The notes below the pieces were generated by a model that was not told where the DNA came from, made no database searches, and worked only from the letters and a program-made list of their open reading frames with translations. Of a stretch of 64,000 nt of DNA, positions 25,888 to 37,347 are shown one piece after another. Source of the DNA: Ichthyophthirius multifiliis (Eukaryota > Ciliophora > Oligohymenophorea > Hymenostomatida); assembly GCF_000220395.1 (NCBI RefSeq), contig NW_004086039.1, positions 1 to 64,000 of the forward strand, read 5' to 3'. How positions within the stretch are numbered: position 1 is the first letter of the stretch; each line of letters begins with the position of its first letter. Both the position numbers and the translations under genes were made by a program.

Positions 25888-27075
25888 TCATTTAATTTTT
25901 TGAGAAACTAATTATTATATTTATTTAATTTTTTATTAATTATTTAATAAATTCCATTCTAATCTATTTATAAAAATAACTTAATAACCAATTTTTTCCA
26001 AACAATTAATTTTTGTTTACTTCATTCCACTTTCAAACATAATAACAACTGCAATTTAAATTTAATTATTTACATACAAGAAAAAATCTATATTAAAAAT
26101 ATCAATATTATAATTAAATTTTATATTCGGAAAATAATTTTTTTAAATATCTTTCAATTATAAATAATTTTCTTAAGAATACTCCTTAAATCTTAAAAAA
26201 GGTTAAAAAAAGGAATCTATATCTTCATTTGAATTAAAAACTTTTTACGAATAAATAAACAAACTTAAAGGTATTGTAATATCAATTGAATTGTTTTTTA
26301 TTTTTTTTATATTTTAAAGGAAAGAATTATGCAAATGTTTTGTTTTTTAAAAAGAAAGTGCAAAAAAGAATAAAATTTAATATGAAAATTAAAAAATAGT
26401 TGAATTAAAATACTACATATAGGCTTTTTAATTAAATTTATTTTCCAAAATTTGGACAAAAATATTTTCCAAATTTTCATTTAAAAAATTAAATTTTGTA
26501 AAATAATTCAAATATATCATTTAAGTTTTAAATTCTAAATTTTTTTCTTATAAAAATTTTTTTTCAATTTATTCTAAAAAATTCTTGTTTATATTAAATT
26601 AATATTTTTCTAATAAATCAAAAACCAAATCTTATGGAATTATATCCATTTTTTTTATAAAAAAATCCATTAAAATCTTCTAATATTTTTAAGTTTATTT
26701 AGTTTCTAAAAAATAATCAAATATAAGTTTTATTTAATTCTCATTTATTATTTTTTCTTAATCGAAATTAACCAAAAAATCTAAAATAGCGTTTTCTTTC
26801 ATATTACATTTATTTAATATATGTATACAATCAAATATTTGGTCACTTTTTACATCAAGATTTTATATTATTTTTTCAATTAGATCAGATTCTTAGATGG
26901 CTTTTATTAAATCTGGATTTTTTTAGATGTGAATGTCTACTTATTAGAAATATTCAGGAGTAAACTAAAAAATTTCTTGTTTAATTTGGGATAAATTATA
27001 AGTTGTAAATATGCTTTTTAACGATTTTGCTTTTTATAGTTTATTTTGCAAATATAATATTTATTTTATTATCAT
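25888..27075 (-). CDS. RAP-domain protein, probably mitochondrial
   Basis: An intronless gene of 395 residues. The start MIIKQILYLQNKLQKAKSLK is basic and amphipathic, as in mitochondrial presequences. The middle is a helical array of repeats (for example QKILMDFFIKKMDIIPQDL) like FASTK/OPR-type RNA-binding solenoids. The last 60 residues form a RAP domain: QIAVVIMFESGMKQTKINCL followed by EKIGYQVIFINRLEWNLLNN, with the family's Gly-Tyr-x-Val strand and the Glu-Trp pair, then a closing helix to TGA. RAP proteins act in organellar RNA processing or translation. The specific RNA target is unknown. No frame problem occurs over 1,188 bases, which also supports the gene code used here. Confidence 0.75.
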
Positions 27076-27746
27076 TTTTATATTTATAAATTATTAAAAA
27101 TATTTATTTTATACTTTTATTTATTTAGTTTTTTTTATTTTATTTTTTTGTTAATTAATTTATAAAGAAATAAAAAATGAAAGTTAATTTATTAAAAATA
27201 AAAAATAAAAAAAATAAAAATAAATAATAAAAATTTATAATTAAATATAAAATAATACTAATTAAAATAATTTAAAAAAAATTAATTTTTTTTTATATTG
27301 ATATAATAAATGTTTATATATTGTTATAATATTTTTTTATTTAAATTAATATATGACTTAATAACGATTGGATAAAAAATACCTAAAATTAATAAAAAAA
27401 ATATTGCTGTTTTTATATTAAATAATATAATTAATAATTTTTTATTTTACTATTATTATCTAATGATGATTTTACAAAAGTAAAAAATAAATTAAAGTAA
27501 ACTTAATTTTAATTATTAATTAATTTTTTTAAAAAAAATATAATAAAAAATATATATTATATTTATTTTTGCTATTTTATAATTTAAATATTATAGTATA
27601 ATTTCTTTTTTTTGACTTCATTTACTAATTAATTTATTTGAAAATATTATACAAAAAAAGCATACATTTTTATTAAAAACAAAATAAAAAAAAATAACAA
27701 AATAATTTTTTTTTTTTTTTTTTTTTTTTAATAACAAAAATAAGAA

Positions 27747-27780
<34 letters not shown>

Positions 27781-27833
27781 TTAAGTATAAATTTTATATT
27801 AATATATACCATTTTATTTAGAAATAAAAAAAT
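27076..27833. other. Intergenic, homopolymer-rich
   Basis: Contains a long T run at about 27707-27729 followed closely by a long A run at about 27744-27764 and a (TA)n stretch. The T and A runs could pair as a hairpin. No gene is seen. Confidence 0.5.
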
Positions 27834-28844
27834 TCAGACATTATCATTTAATTAATTATTCTTATTATCTACAACAATAATTGGAAATTACTAAATAGCT
27901 GTTTATTATTTTAATTATTATATATTTTCAATTTATGAATATTATTATAGAAGCGCATTACTATCTAACCCATATTCTTTTTTAATAGATAATTATTATA
28001 CCATCGGGTTAAAAAAAAGGTTATTTTTTTATATTTAGGAAAGTAAGAATAAATCTTCACTTTAAAGTTTTTGCAATTATTATTATTTTTATTTTTTTTT
28101 AGCCTCTCTATCTGTTCTTTAGCAAGGCGCAAAAGGATGGGATCTTGCTTTATGTCCTCCTAACTATTACCTTGTAGCGAATTATTTACTACATACAAAA
28201 CATGAATAAGATTTAGATTATTTAGGTTCACTTGTTTAAATATTATTATTAATAATATCTGGATTTGCCTCAATTTTAATTTTACTCTCTTCTAATGATT
28301 ATTAATTTGTAATATCCTAAGCCTCAGTTTTAATGTTATTAATTTCAGGACAATCTAAAATTTTGCTAATATTATTAGTTTCAGCGCTTTCAATAATTTC
28401 CTTTTATTAATTTTTATCATTCGAAACATCCTATTGTATCCCGCCATTTTTAATGCTCTAACTATCTTCGATTGCAGATTTGAGTTTTTATAAGGAAGTT
28501 TTATATTTTTTTGGTTTATTTTTCTTCAATATATTATTAATGTTTAATTTAGGGTCAGATATTTGCTACTTTAACGTCTCTATTTATTAAGCTAAAGTTA
28601 ATTTGTATTATTCTTGTTAGTGAAGTAATTAGTTTATATTATTAATTTATGTCATATAATAGTTTATTAATGCATCTGCTTCGTATTACATTTATTATAA
28701 TTCTTGTATTCGGTTTATTATTTAGATATTATTTTTTATCTAATTCTCGAATTCGGTTTAGGGAAGATTTTGGGAAGTTTATTAACTAGGTTAAGACGGG
28801 GGTTATTATGGAGTTGTTTGTGGTTATTATTATATTTCTTACAT
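27834..28844 (-). CDS. C2H2 zinc-finger protein with LGGH motif
   Basis: An intronless 336-residue protein starting MQEIQQQPQTTPQQPPSQPS. Residues 1-120 are Q-rich with coiled-coil potential (NNIQIINRIQELQQMQYEAD). One classical zinc finger lies near residue 230: SCFVCSKQFATRQQLGGHKA followed by RSHP, with spacing C-x2-C-x12-H-x3-H. The QLGGHKA helix resembles the plant QALGGH class. A single finger plus Q-rich regions suggests a nuclear DNA- or RNA-binding protein, but the target is unknown. The plus strand also reads as a hydrophobic protein, which is an antisense shadow (see rejected). The stop follows VVDNKNNQLNDNV. Confidence 0.75.
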
Positions 28845-28918
28845 ATTTTGTTTTAATTTTTTTGTTTTTTTTTTTTTATATTTTCTCTATTTTTTTTTAT
28901 TTTATTTTTTTCTCTTTT

Positions 28919-28956
<38 letters not shown>

Positions 28957-29908
28957 CGTTGTTTTTTTTTTTTTATTTTTTTTTATTAAAATTAAGTATA
29001 TCATATTTTTTTATGTATTTTATACAAAATCAAATCTAAATTTGTATTTTTTTTAGTAAAATCCTAATTTTTACTATATAATTTTAATTTTTTTTTTGTA
29101 TAAAAATTAAAATTTATCAAAAATATAAAATATAATAAGTTATATAAAATTATAAATAGCATTTATCTATAAAAATTATGCTAATTATTTATAAACTCTA
29201 TTGTTTCATATTTTCTTTTTTTTAAAAAAAAATAGTATAATTATATATTTAGAAATATTTCAAATATTATTTTTAAATATCTAATGTTTTTTTTTAAAAA
29301 AAAAAAAAAATTTTTTGTCATTATTAAATTATAATTAATTATAATTTATTTAAAATATAATAAAAAATTATAAAAATGAGTGGTTTTTAACCTTTTTTAT
29401 AATCATTTATAAATATTTTTAAAAAATTTAGATTTATTATAATTCGTTATAAAAAAATATGATTAAGTTTATAAAAAATTTATAATATTTAAAAATATTA
29501 TTTTTATAAAGATATTTAATATTAATTTTATTAAAATATTGTTTCATTATTTATATTATTCAGTTAGTAAATAAGTTTATTTGAAATTAAGTCTTTTTTA
29601 TAAATATAATATTTCTAATTATCCTTTCCGATTTTTTAAAAATAAATTAATAAATCTAATAAAAATGTTATTTTATTTTAAATTTGTCAATTTTTTTACT
29701 TATTTAAATAATTTTTTCGGATAAAAAGTTTACTAAAAATAAAACAATTTATAAACTTTATGTTTTTTCATTAAATTATATATATATATATTTATTAAAT
29801 AATTAATTTTTTATTTAAAAAATATTCTAACATAATATAAATTTTTTCTTTTTATACTTTAGTGTATAATTATTACTTTTTTTATTTTTATTTATTTTAG
29901 ATAAAAAC
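28845..29908. other. Intergenic with long poly-T
   Basis: A T run of about 36 bases lies at 28921-28956, inside a larger T-rich stretch upstream of the zinc-finger gene. The rest is A+T spacer without a gene. Confidence 0.55.
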
Positions 29909-32062
29909 TCACTTTATATCTCCACATATTTTCTTATATTCCTTTTCAAGTTTTTTTTAGTATTTTTCTATTTTTCTTTAATAAGCTTCCTATAATTTTT
30001 TAATGCCATCACAATGTACATCATTTACTATATAATCTTTAGAATTCTAACTCTAGTATTATCCTTTGTAACTAGGAACTTAATAAATGTAAGACTTTTT
30101 AATTATATTTTTGATAAATAATATATTAATTTAAAATATAAAATTATATATTTACTGCTGGTTTCGATGACTATTCTACTTTAGGAATTTATTCAACCAA
30201 ATAGTTAAATTTATAATTAGTATCATTAAATTTAGCCAATCTAGGAAAAGGACTTTAGTCTTTCGGTTTTTCAGATTTAATTTTGTCAACTTTTTAAAAA
30301 AAATGATAATCTTCTTTTGCTCTTGAATTTCCTTATAATTTAATCCCATCAATTATTGTCTTAAAATTATTCTAAGGAATTTTACCACCCATTTTAGCTT
30401 CCCAATCAACATAATTATGCTAAAAAAATATATAACAAAAAATATCATATATATATATATAAACTTTATAAGTAGATTTTCCAAAAAATGGCAAAGAAGT
30501 AACTTTTTATAATTTATTTTGAAAAACATAATCAGAACTAGATGGAGATTTATAATCGTTCTTTTTAATATTTTTTATTTAAAATAAAAATATATATAAA
30601 TTAAAATAAATATAAATAATTTATAAATAAATATATTTATATATATATATATATATTTTATATATTTTTTTTTATTTTTATACATATATATATATGTATA
30701 TTTCAATTTTTTTATATAACTTTTTTCAATAAATTATTTAAAAAAAAACAACTATGAAATAATGTAATATTGTTTTTTTTTTATGATTTAATATTTTAAA
30801 ATTAAATTAATAAAAAAATTAGATGTTTTTTATAATAATATATGTATATATAATACTTTTTAAGTTGAAATATATTCTTAAGTTTATTCATTTTACGGTA
30901 TATAGGATTTTCTGACAACTTTTAAATTATTTTACTCAAAAAAATTCGAATCTTAAAGTTTACATTAATTATAACTCCTTTGATAAAGCGATGCCCATTT
31001 AACATCTAAATAATTAGGCCTTCTTATTTACTATATACATTTATTCATACATTTTCCACATCTACATTATCCACAGGCACAATTTCCTGCCAAATGTTCA
31101 TAATATTCTTGATTTTCTTCCATTATAGACTCTAATTTAATTTTATGACTGTTCAATTTAGAATTTAATTAAGATTTTAAAGTCTATTGAAAAATATCTT
31201 CTGGATTTTTTTCTGATATATTTATTTAACTATCTTCTTCAATTTTATCTTCTTCTGATTTTTCTTCGTTTTCTAATTATGAAATAACAGAATCTGTATC
31301 TTCGTATGATTTATTATTTTGATAAAAAGTAGAACTAACTAAAGAACTTTTCTCATTTTATAAATGATCTTATAATAATTTTTATTTCTATTCGTCAACT
31401 TAACCGTCTTATTTTTATATTAAAGGAATTATTTTTTCCATTTCTTGTAATTAATTTATCTTTTATTTTAATTTTTCTAGTCGCTTTAATTTCTTTAATT
31501 TCCTTTCTATTTTTTTTTTCTTTTTCTTTTAAATTTTCTCCTTAGATTTCTTTTTAGATATTTATTTAATCTTGTTTTTCTTCTTCTTTTTTTTATTTTC
31601 TTAATTTTTTTTTATTGCTAATAATCTTAATTATATACAGATTTAAAAATATCATCAAGGGCGGGAATATTAGACTATTATAAAACCAATATGTCCTTTT
31701 TTCCTTAATTTTCAATTATTTTTCCATTTTTATCTTTCATATAAAAAACTTTCTTAAAATTCAGCTTTTCATTTTCAATATGTTTATCTTAATTACTTTT
31801 TTAATTGAAAAAAGTGTTTTTGGAATGTGTGGATACTTATAATAAATTATTTTTAAATTCATCTAATTTTTTTTTTTATGAATTTTCGTTTTATTATTAA
31901 TTTTTTGTTGTTGACAATAAAGTAGATTAGGTTCGTTATAATTAAGTTTTTCCTTTATATTGGTTTTTTATTATGGGGTTGTATTATTGAATTTTTTAAA
32001 TTTTCTTGTCTTTTTAATAATAATTTCTTAACTTCGTTTTTTATATTTAAACCTTTTTTCAT
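29909..32062 (-). CDS. SAXO/FAM154-like microtubule protein
   Basis: SAXO proteins stabilise axonemal and basal-body microtubules. The gene starts ATG AAA AAA G and is interrupted at once by a 43-nt intron, continuing DKKIQKIQQYNPIIKNQYKG. Residues 1-290 are basic, then coiled and acidic (for example KKLKRLEKLKQKINQLQEM), which is longer than usual. The SAXO N-terminal cysteine motif follows: NCACGQCRCGKCMNKC, then NYLDVKWASLYQRSY. Mn-like repeats come next: VTSLPFFGKSTYK joined across an intron to HNYVDWEAK, then PSYKGQYQSQNSKDY. At least five introns are consistent with frame, including a long one (about 300 nt) near 30575-30865. It could equally be a ciliate-specific microtubule inner protein with the same Cys motif. 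The C-terminal helix ends CGDIK before TGA. Confidence 0.7.
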
Positions 32063-32538
32063 GCGTTTTTTTTTTTTTTTTAATTATTTTATAAATAAAT
32101 ATATAATAAATTTTTATTATATTTTTATTAATTTTTATTTTTTTTTACGATAAAATAATATATTTAATTTTATTATAAATAAAACTGAAAAAAAAAAAAT
32201 ATAATATAATAATATGTTTATTTTTATTTATTAGATTTTCTTGTTTTTTCATAAGTATTTTCTTTTTATTTTCTAAAAAATAAAAATATATAATTAAAAA
32301 AATTATATTTTTTTTATATTTTTATAAAAAAAAAATATAAACGAATTTTTATTTTTTATATATATTATTTTATATTATTCTATTTAAATATTTTTAGAAG
32401 AAAAAAAAAAAAATATCAAAAAATTTAAATTATAAATATTTAAATTAAAGTTTCTATTATTTAAAATAACTTTTTTTTTTTGTTAAACTAGTAATTAAAT
32501 ATACAATGATAATTAAAAAAAATATATATATAAATTTT
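32063..32538. other. Intergenic, AT-rich
   Basis: A+T-rich spacer with multiple A and T homopolymers. No gene is seen. Confidence 0.55.
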
Positions 32539-34861
32539 TCATTCTGAAACAATCATCAATCTCATAGATTCGAAAAAGTTAATTATATCAGATTATATTT
32601 CTGGCTTATAGTTAAGATCTTAAACCGTTAAAACAATTAATTCTTTAAAATTATCGAAATCTTTATTACTAAAATCCATTTTTTAATGAAAATCTCTCAC
32701 ATTTTCACCATTATATCTAAATAAAAAAAATTAAAAAAATATTAAAAATAATTATAACAAAAAAATACTTTTTTCCATGTCCACCCATCCCCATCCCAAG
32801 AAATTCTTTAAAATGAATTTTCAATTTTTTAAGATCAACATTAATAAAATAATGTTTAATTTTTTTTTCAGCCATAACCCTTGTAAAGAATGTTTCTGTA
32901 AATATATTCAACTATTCTTCTCCACCCATTTTTTCGAATAAAGAAGGTGATTTTCCTCCCATTACTTCTATTTTAATAGTTTCTAACAAATTAATGAATT
33001 CCAAAATAGCTTATTTATTTTTACATTCAGCCTCCAAGCATTCTTTTAATAAGTTTTTATAAACTTCAAATTAGAGATATGTTATATAAAATTTTTAATG
33101 TGCGTCCTTTACATTTTTTCCATTATATCTATAAACATAAATATATATATATATATTTATATATATATATATTATATTATATATTATAATAAAAATCCTA
33201 CTAATAAGGTCCTCCAGTAATCATAGTATAGAAATCGCACATTTTTTAAGCCAATTACTACCTATTAACACTTTTAAAAAAATCTTTTATTTTTTCATTT
33301 TCTGGAATTTTTTAATTATATAGCATGTTCATAGAATTTTAGAAAACAGCATTTCCTCCCAACCTATCAAAAAGTGTATTATTCTTTTTCGGTATTTCAC
33401 TTCTTAAACATTCTAAAAGTCTTCCGATTTCATTCGCAGAACTTACATCTGTTCCATTATCTTTAAATGCTTATTAAATTTATAAAATACAATAAGAAAA
33501 TAATTTATCATGTATATGGTATGGAGTATGTACTGTTTTCAATTATTTTCCGGTATATCTATTTTATACATTAAATAAATAATATTTATTCTATTAAAAT
33601 TATTAATTATAAATAATATATATAAATTTATATATATTTTTTATTTAAAATTCAATAAAAAAATAAATTATAGAAACGTAAAATGGATAATGCAAATTTT
33701 TTAATTGAAAAAAAATTATAAATATAAGATATACTTAAAAAAAAAAAAATATACATATATAAATATATTTATATAATAAATATTAATATATATAATTAAT
33801 TTACTAATTATCACTTACTTTTATTATCCTCCAAATGACAATGCTAAATATTAAACGTAATTCTCTTTAGTTTGTTCCATATCAGTTTTATTAAAATATT
33901 GCTTTATTTCGTTTATACTTAATATTTTATCAAAATAACTATTTACAGCTTTTTTTATACTTTATTCACCTCCTACCCTTATAAATAAAGAATTTTTCGG
34001 TATTTAAACTATTTAGGATCTTAAAGGTTCTATATAGCATAATGTTTCTTAAATTACAGAATGATTAATATTTTATTCTTTTAAAATTTTTTTAAAATAA
34101 TCAATAAATTTATTAAAATGATCATCATTTAATTATAAATTTTAATGAGCTTCTTTCATATTTTTACCAATATATCTATTTTTTTTTATTTTTATGAATT
34201 GATTTTAATTTATATTATTACTATTCTGTTCCTCCAAAATAAGTTATTAAAAAAGAATTCAAAATTAATCTATGTTAATTTTAGCTAACATTATTTTTAA
34301 AAAAATTCTTAAATAAAGGATCTTTAAATAATTAAGTAACTAAATTTTCTGATATTTCTTATATTTTTAATACTCCACCTAATCTATCAAATAGTGTTTA
34401 ACTATTTTATTAAAAATTTTTTGTTTATTTTTTCTTAGTGCTTTAATTATTATTATTATTATTATTGGTGTCGGCTTTATTTTGTTATTTAAAAATTTTT
34501 TATTTTTTTAATTAATAATTTTTTTTTAGAACATTTTTAATTTTTCTAATATTTTGAAAAAGTATCGATTTCTGGATAACTTTTAGCATTATTTTAATAT
34601 GGACAGCCGGAAATAATAGGTAAATTAGCATAATTATCATTATCATTTTATTAAAAAATTTCAACTAATCTACATATTTCAATTGGGTTTACACAAATAG
34701 AAATATCATTTATACTCATATGTCGAAGAATTAAATTTTAATCAATAATAAATGTAGATCGAAAGCTCGAACCTAAAAAAACGTTAATAATTATATATTT
34801 AAACATATATTAATAAATTTAATATATAAAAATAAATTTTAATATTTATATATATATATAA

Positions 34862-34915
<54 letters not shown>

Positions 34916-35364
34916 AATTTTTTTTTTTATATACCTTATTCTTCTTAATTACCATCTTCAATAATAACGCCATAACAAGTTGAAATATATTTATCGAAAT
35001 CTGATAATAAAGGAAAATTTAATTCTCCCAAGCCATTATCATCTATTGATTTTTAGCAATAATTCATATGAACAAATTAACTGTCGGATGAACAACCAAT
35101 TATTTGGCAATTTATTTATTAAAATTTATGATATTAATTTTAAAATTCAAGAATAAATTCTCGACATATTTATTAAGTAACAGAAGGAAAAAAAAACAAT
35201 ACAATATACTTATCTTTAAAGTCTTTTAAACTAATCTTTTAAAATTAATTTTAATAGCTTATTCCTGTAAAATTTGGGGCAGGCCTGCGTATAAATGTAT
35301 ATGGACTATCATATTAACTCTAAAAACTTGATTTTTTTCTGTTTATTTAACTAATTGCTATATA

Positions 35365-35418
<54 letters not shown>

Positions 35419-35557
35419 TTTATAAAATTTTTTTTTTATATTTACATTATGCAGTTTTGGAATTGTTTTCTTTTTAATCTGGCTCTGTATTTATTGTAAA
35501 TTTCGAATCTTCCTTAATATGTTAATTAATATTTTATTATTTTTGACAATTACCCAT
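32539..35557 (-). CDS. Peroxiredoxin fused to four truncated haemoglobins
   Basis: Eight exons sum to 2,280 nt with every phase consistent: 759 residues. Start MGNCQKQQN is an N-myristoylation/palmitoylation signal. Residues about 55-255 are peroxiredoxin: RRPAPNFTG, KYIVLFFFPSVTQQICREF (peroxidatic Cys), IIGCSSDSQFVHMNY, LNFPLLSDFDKYIS, FRSTFIID and a C-terminal GCPYQNNAK (resolving Cys). A Q/N linker leads to four globins, each opening with LF-x-R/K-x-GG: TLFDRLGG, SLFIRVGG, TLFDRLGG, SLFEKMGG. Each keeps the CD1 Phe (NFF, QYF, DFF, HYF) and the proximal His (KEAHQ, KTVHT, KDAHQ, RDFHQ). All four globins are split by a phase-2 intron before YxGK/E. Introns: 35358-35445, 34773-34934, 34475-34532, 34176-34221, 33559-33818, 33129-33201, 32717-32768. 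No TGA separates the parts. It is plausibly a membrane-bound haem redox or NO/peroxide enzyme. Confidence 0.9.
34853..34914. repeat. (TA)n inside peroxiredoxin-globin intron 2
   Basis: TA microsatellite within the 162-nt intron at 34773-34934. A similar TA tract (about 35369-35416) fills intron 1. Confidence 0.75.
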
Positions 35558-35818
35558 TTATATTAATAAATTAAAAAATTTATAATAAATATTTTATTTA
35601 ATTTTTTTATATTTAAAATTAATATAAATATAGTAAAATATTTAAATTATTAATTATAAAAATATAAATAATTAAATTATTTAATATTTTATATAAAATA
35701 TATTTTAATATAAATAAATAATTTGTAAATAATATATATTTTTTTATTTAAAATTATAAATATTTAATAATTTTGATACAAAAAATATATAATATTAATG
35801 ACTTTTTTTATTATAATT
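35558..35818. other. Intergenic, AT-rich
   Basis: A 260-base A+T spacer between the peroxiredoxin-globin gene and FHIT. Nothing is recognised. Confidence 0.5.
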
Positions 35819-36417
35819 TCATTAAATAATGCCTTATTCAAAATATGCTTTGTATTTATTTGCTTCCTCTTACATTTCTTCTTAACCTCTCGGTTGCCTT
35901 GCTATATTTGAATATTTTTTAATTAAAAATAATTAATATATATATATAAATTTATTTATTTATATATTTATTTTTTTAACTTAAATTATATAAATACTTT
36001 TCATCATCATTTAAAAATAATTAATTATTATTTGGGTTTTTAGGAATAATATTTATATGTGCATGTTCTATTTATTATCCTTTAAAGACATAAATAATAA
36101 AATTTACAATAATTTATTTAATTATATTAACCTGCATTTTATCCGTCTGCAACAATAACAAAACATTAAGTTTTATGAATTTATTCTAAAACTTTTGTTA
36201 CTTATTGAACAGTTGTCCAAATGTCAAGTGTTTCTATTTCTGTTAATTCATATAATCTTTTAGTCTATCTTCTTGGTATTATTAATATATGCCCTTCTAA
36301 AACTGGTTTTGAATGAACTGCTGCATATACATTCTTTCTTTAAATAAAAATTTACTAAGAAGGAATCTAATACTTTCCAAATTATGATGCTTAATTTGTT
36401 AAAACAGTATTATTCAT
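35819..36417 (-). CDS. FHIT: FHIT-type diadenosine polyphosphate hydrolase
   Basis: HIT-superfamily enzyme that cleaves dinucleoside polyphosphates through a histidine triad. The protein is about 155 residues: MNNTVLTNQASQFGKYQIPS, then VYAAVHSKPVLEGHILIIPR, LTEIETLDIWTTVQQVTKVL and the triad EHAHINIIPKNP. The FHIT-specific C-terminal helix RGQEEMQEEANKYKAYFEQ follows before TGA. In typical FHIT the triad is HVHVH. Here the first two His are present, including the nucleophile, but the third position is Asn (HAHIN), so activity may be altered. Two introns interrupt it, near 36080-36135 and 35910-35990, each ending in AG and keeping frame. The neighbouring genes are unrelated. Confidence 0.85.
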
Positions 36418-36857
36418 TGTTATGAATATTTTTTTTATTTTAAATAAATATATAATAAAAGAATTAAATAGAAAAAGAAAAAATTAAATTTAAAATAATA
36501 AATGATATATTTTTATAATATTAAAATGAATTTAGTATTATTATTTAAATAATATAGTAATATTTATAATTCTTTTAATATTATTAATATTTTTTATTTA
36601 TATTAAAATATAATATATATATAGATTTTTTTTTATAATTATATATTTTTTCATTTTTGAAATTAATGTTTTTTCTATATATATAAAATAATTATTATGA
36701 AATTATATATTATAAATTATTTGAATCAAATTAGCTAAAATATTATTAAATAATAATTAAATAAATAATTAAGTATGATTAAAAAATAATTATTAAAAAT
36801 TATATAAAATATATATAGTAAAAAATACCTATAATATATATGTATATATCTAAAATG

Positions 36858-36910
<53 letters not shown>

Positions 36911-37293
36911 TATTAATTAATAATAATAATAAATAAATAAATAAAGTAAAAATAAAAGTAAAATTAAATAATAATAGTATATATTATATATATATATATA
37001 TATATTAATTATAATATAGTTATTAATTATTTACTTTATTATTATTATTTATTTTATTTAATTAATAATAATATATATATATTTAGTTTATTTAATTAAT
37101 TATTTATTTTATTTTACTTTTATTTAAATTAATAATTTAGTTTACTTATATATAATAATAATATATATATATATATATAATATATANATATATAATAAAT
37201 AATAATAAATAATAATAATAATAATAATATATAATAAATAATAATAATAATAATAATATATATAATAAATAATAATATATATATATATATATA

Positions 37294-37347
<54 letters not shown>

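Noticed and set aside
27900-28620. Plus-strand hydrophobic reading that looks like a multi-pass membrane protein
   Set aside because: The minus strand of the same DNA gives a clean 336-residue frame with a C2H2 zinc finger; the hydrophobic reading is its antisense image (Q/E/K-rich proteins give L/F/I-rich antisense).
28808-29056. Standard-code Phe-rich ORF
   Set aside because: It is mostly a poly-T tract in a spacer plus the antisense of the zinc-finger 5' end.
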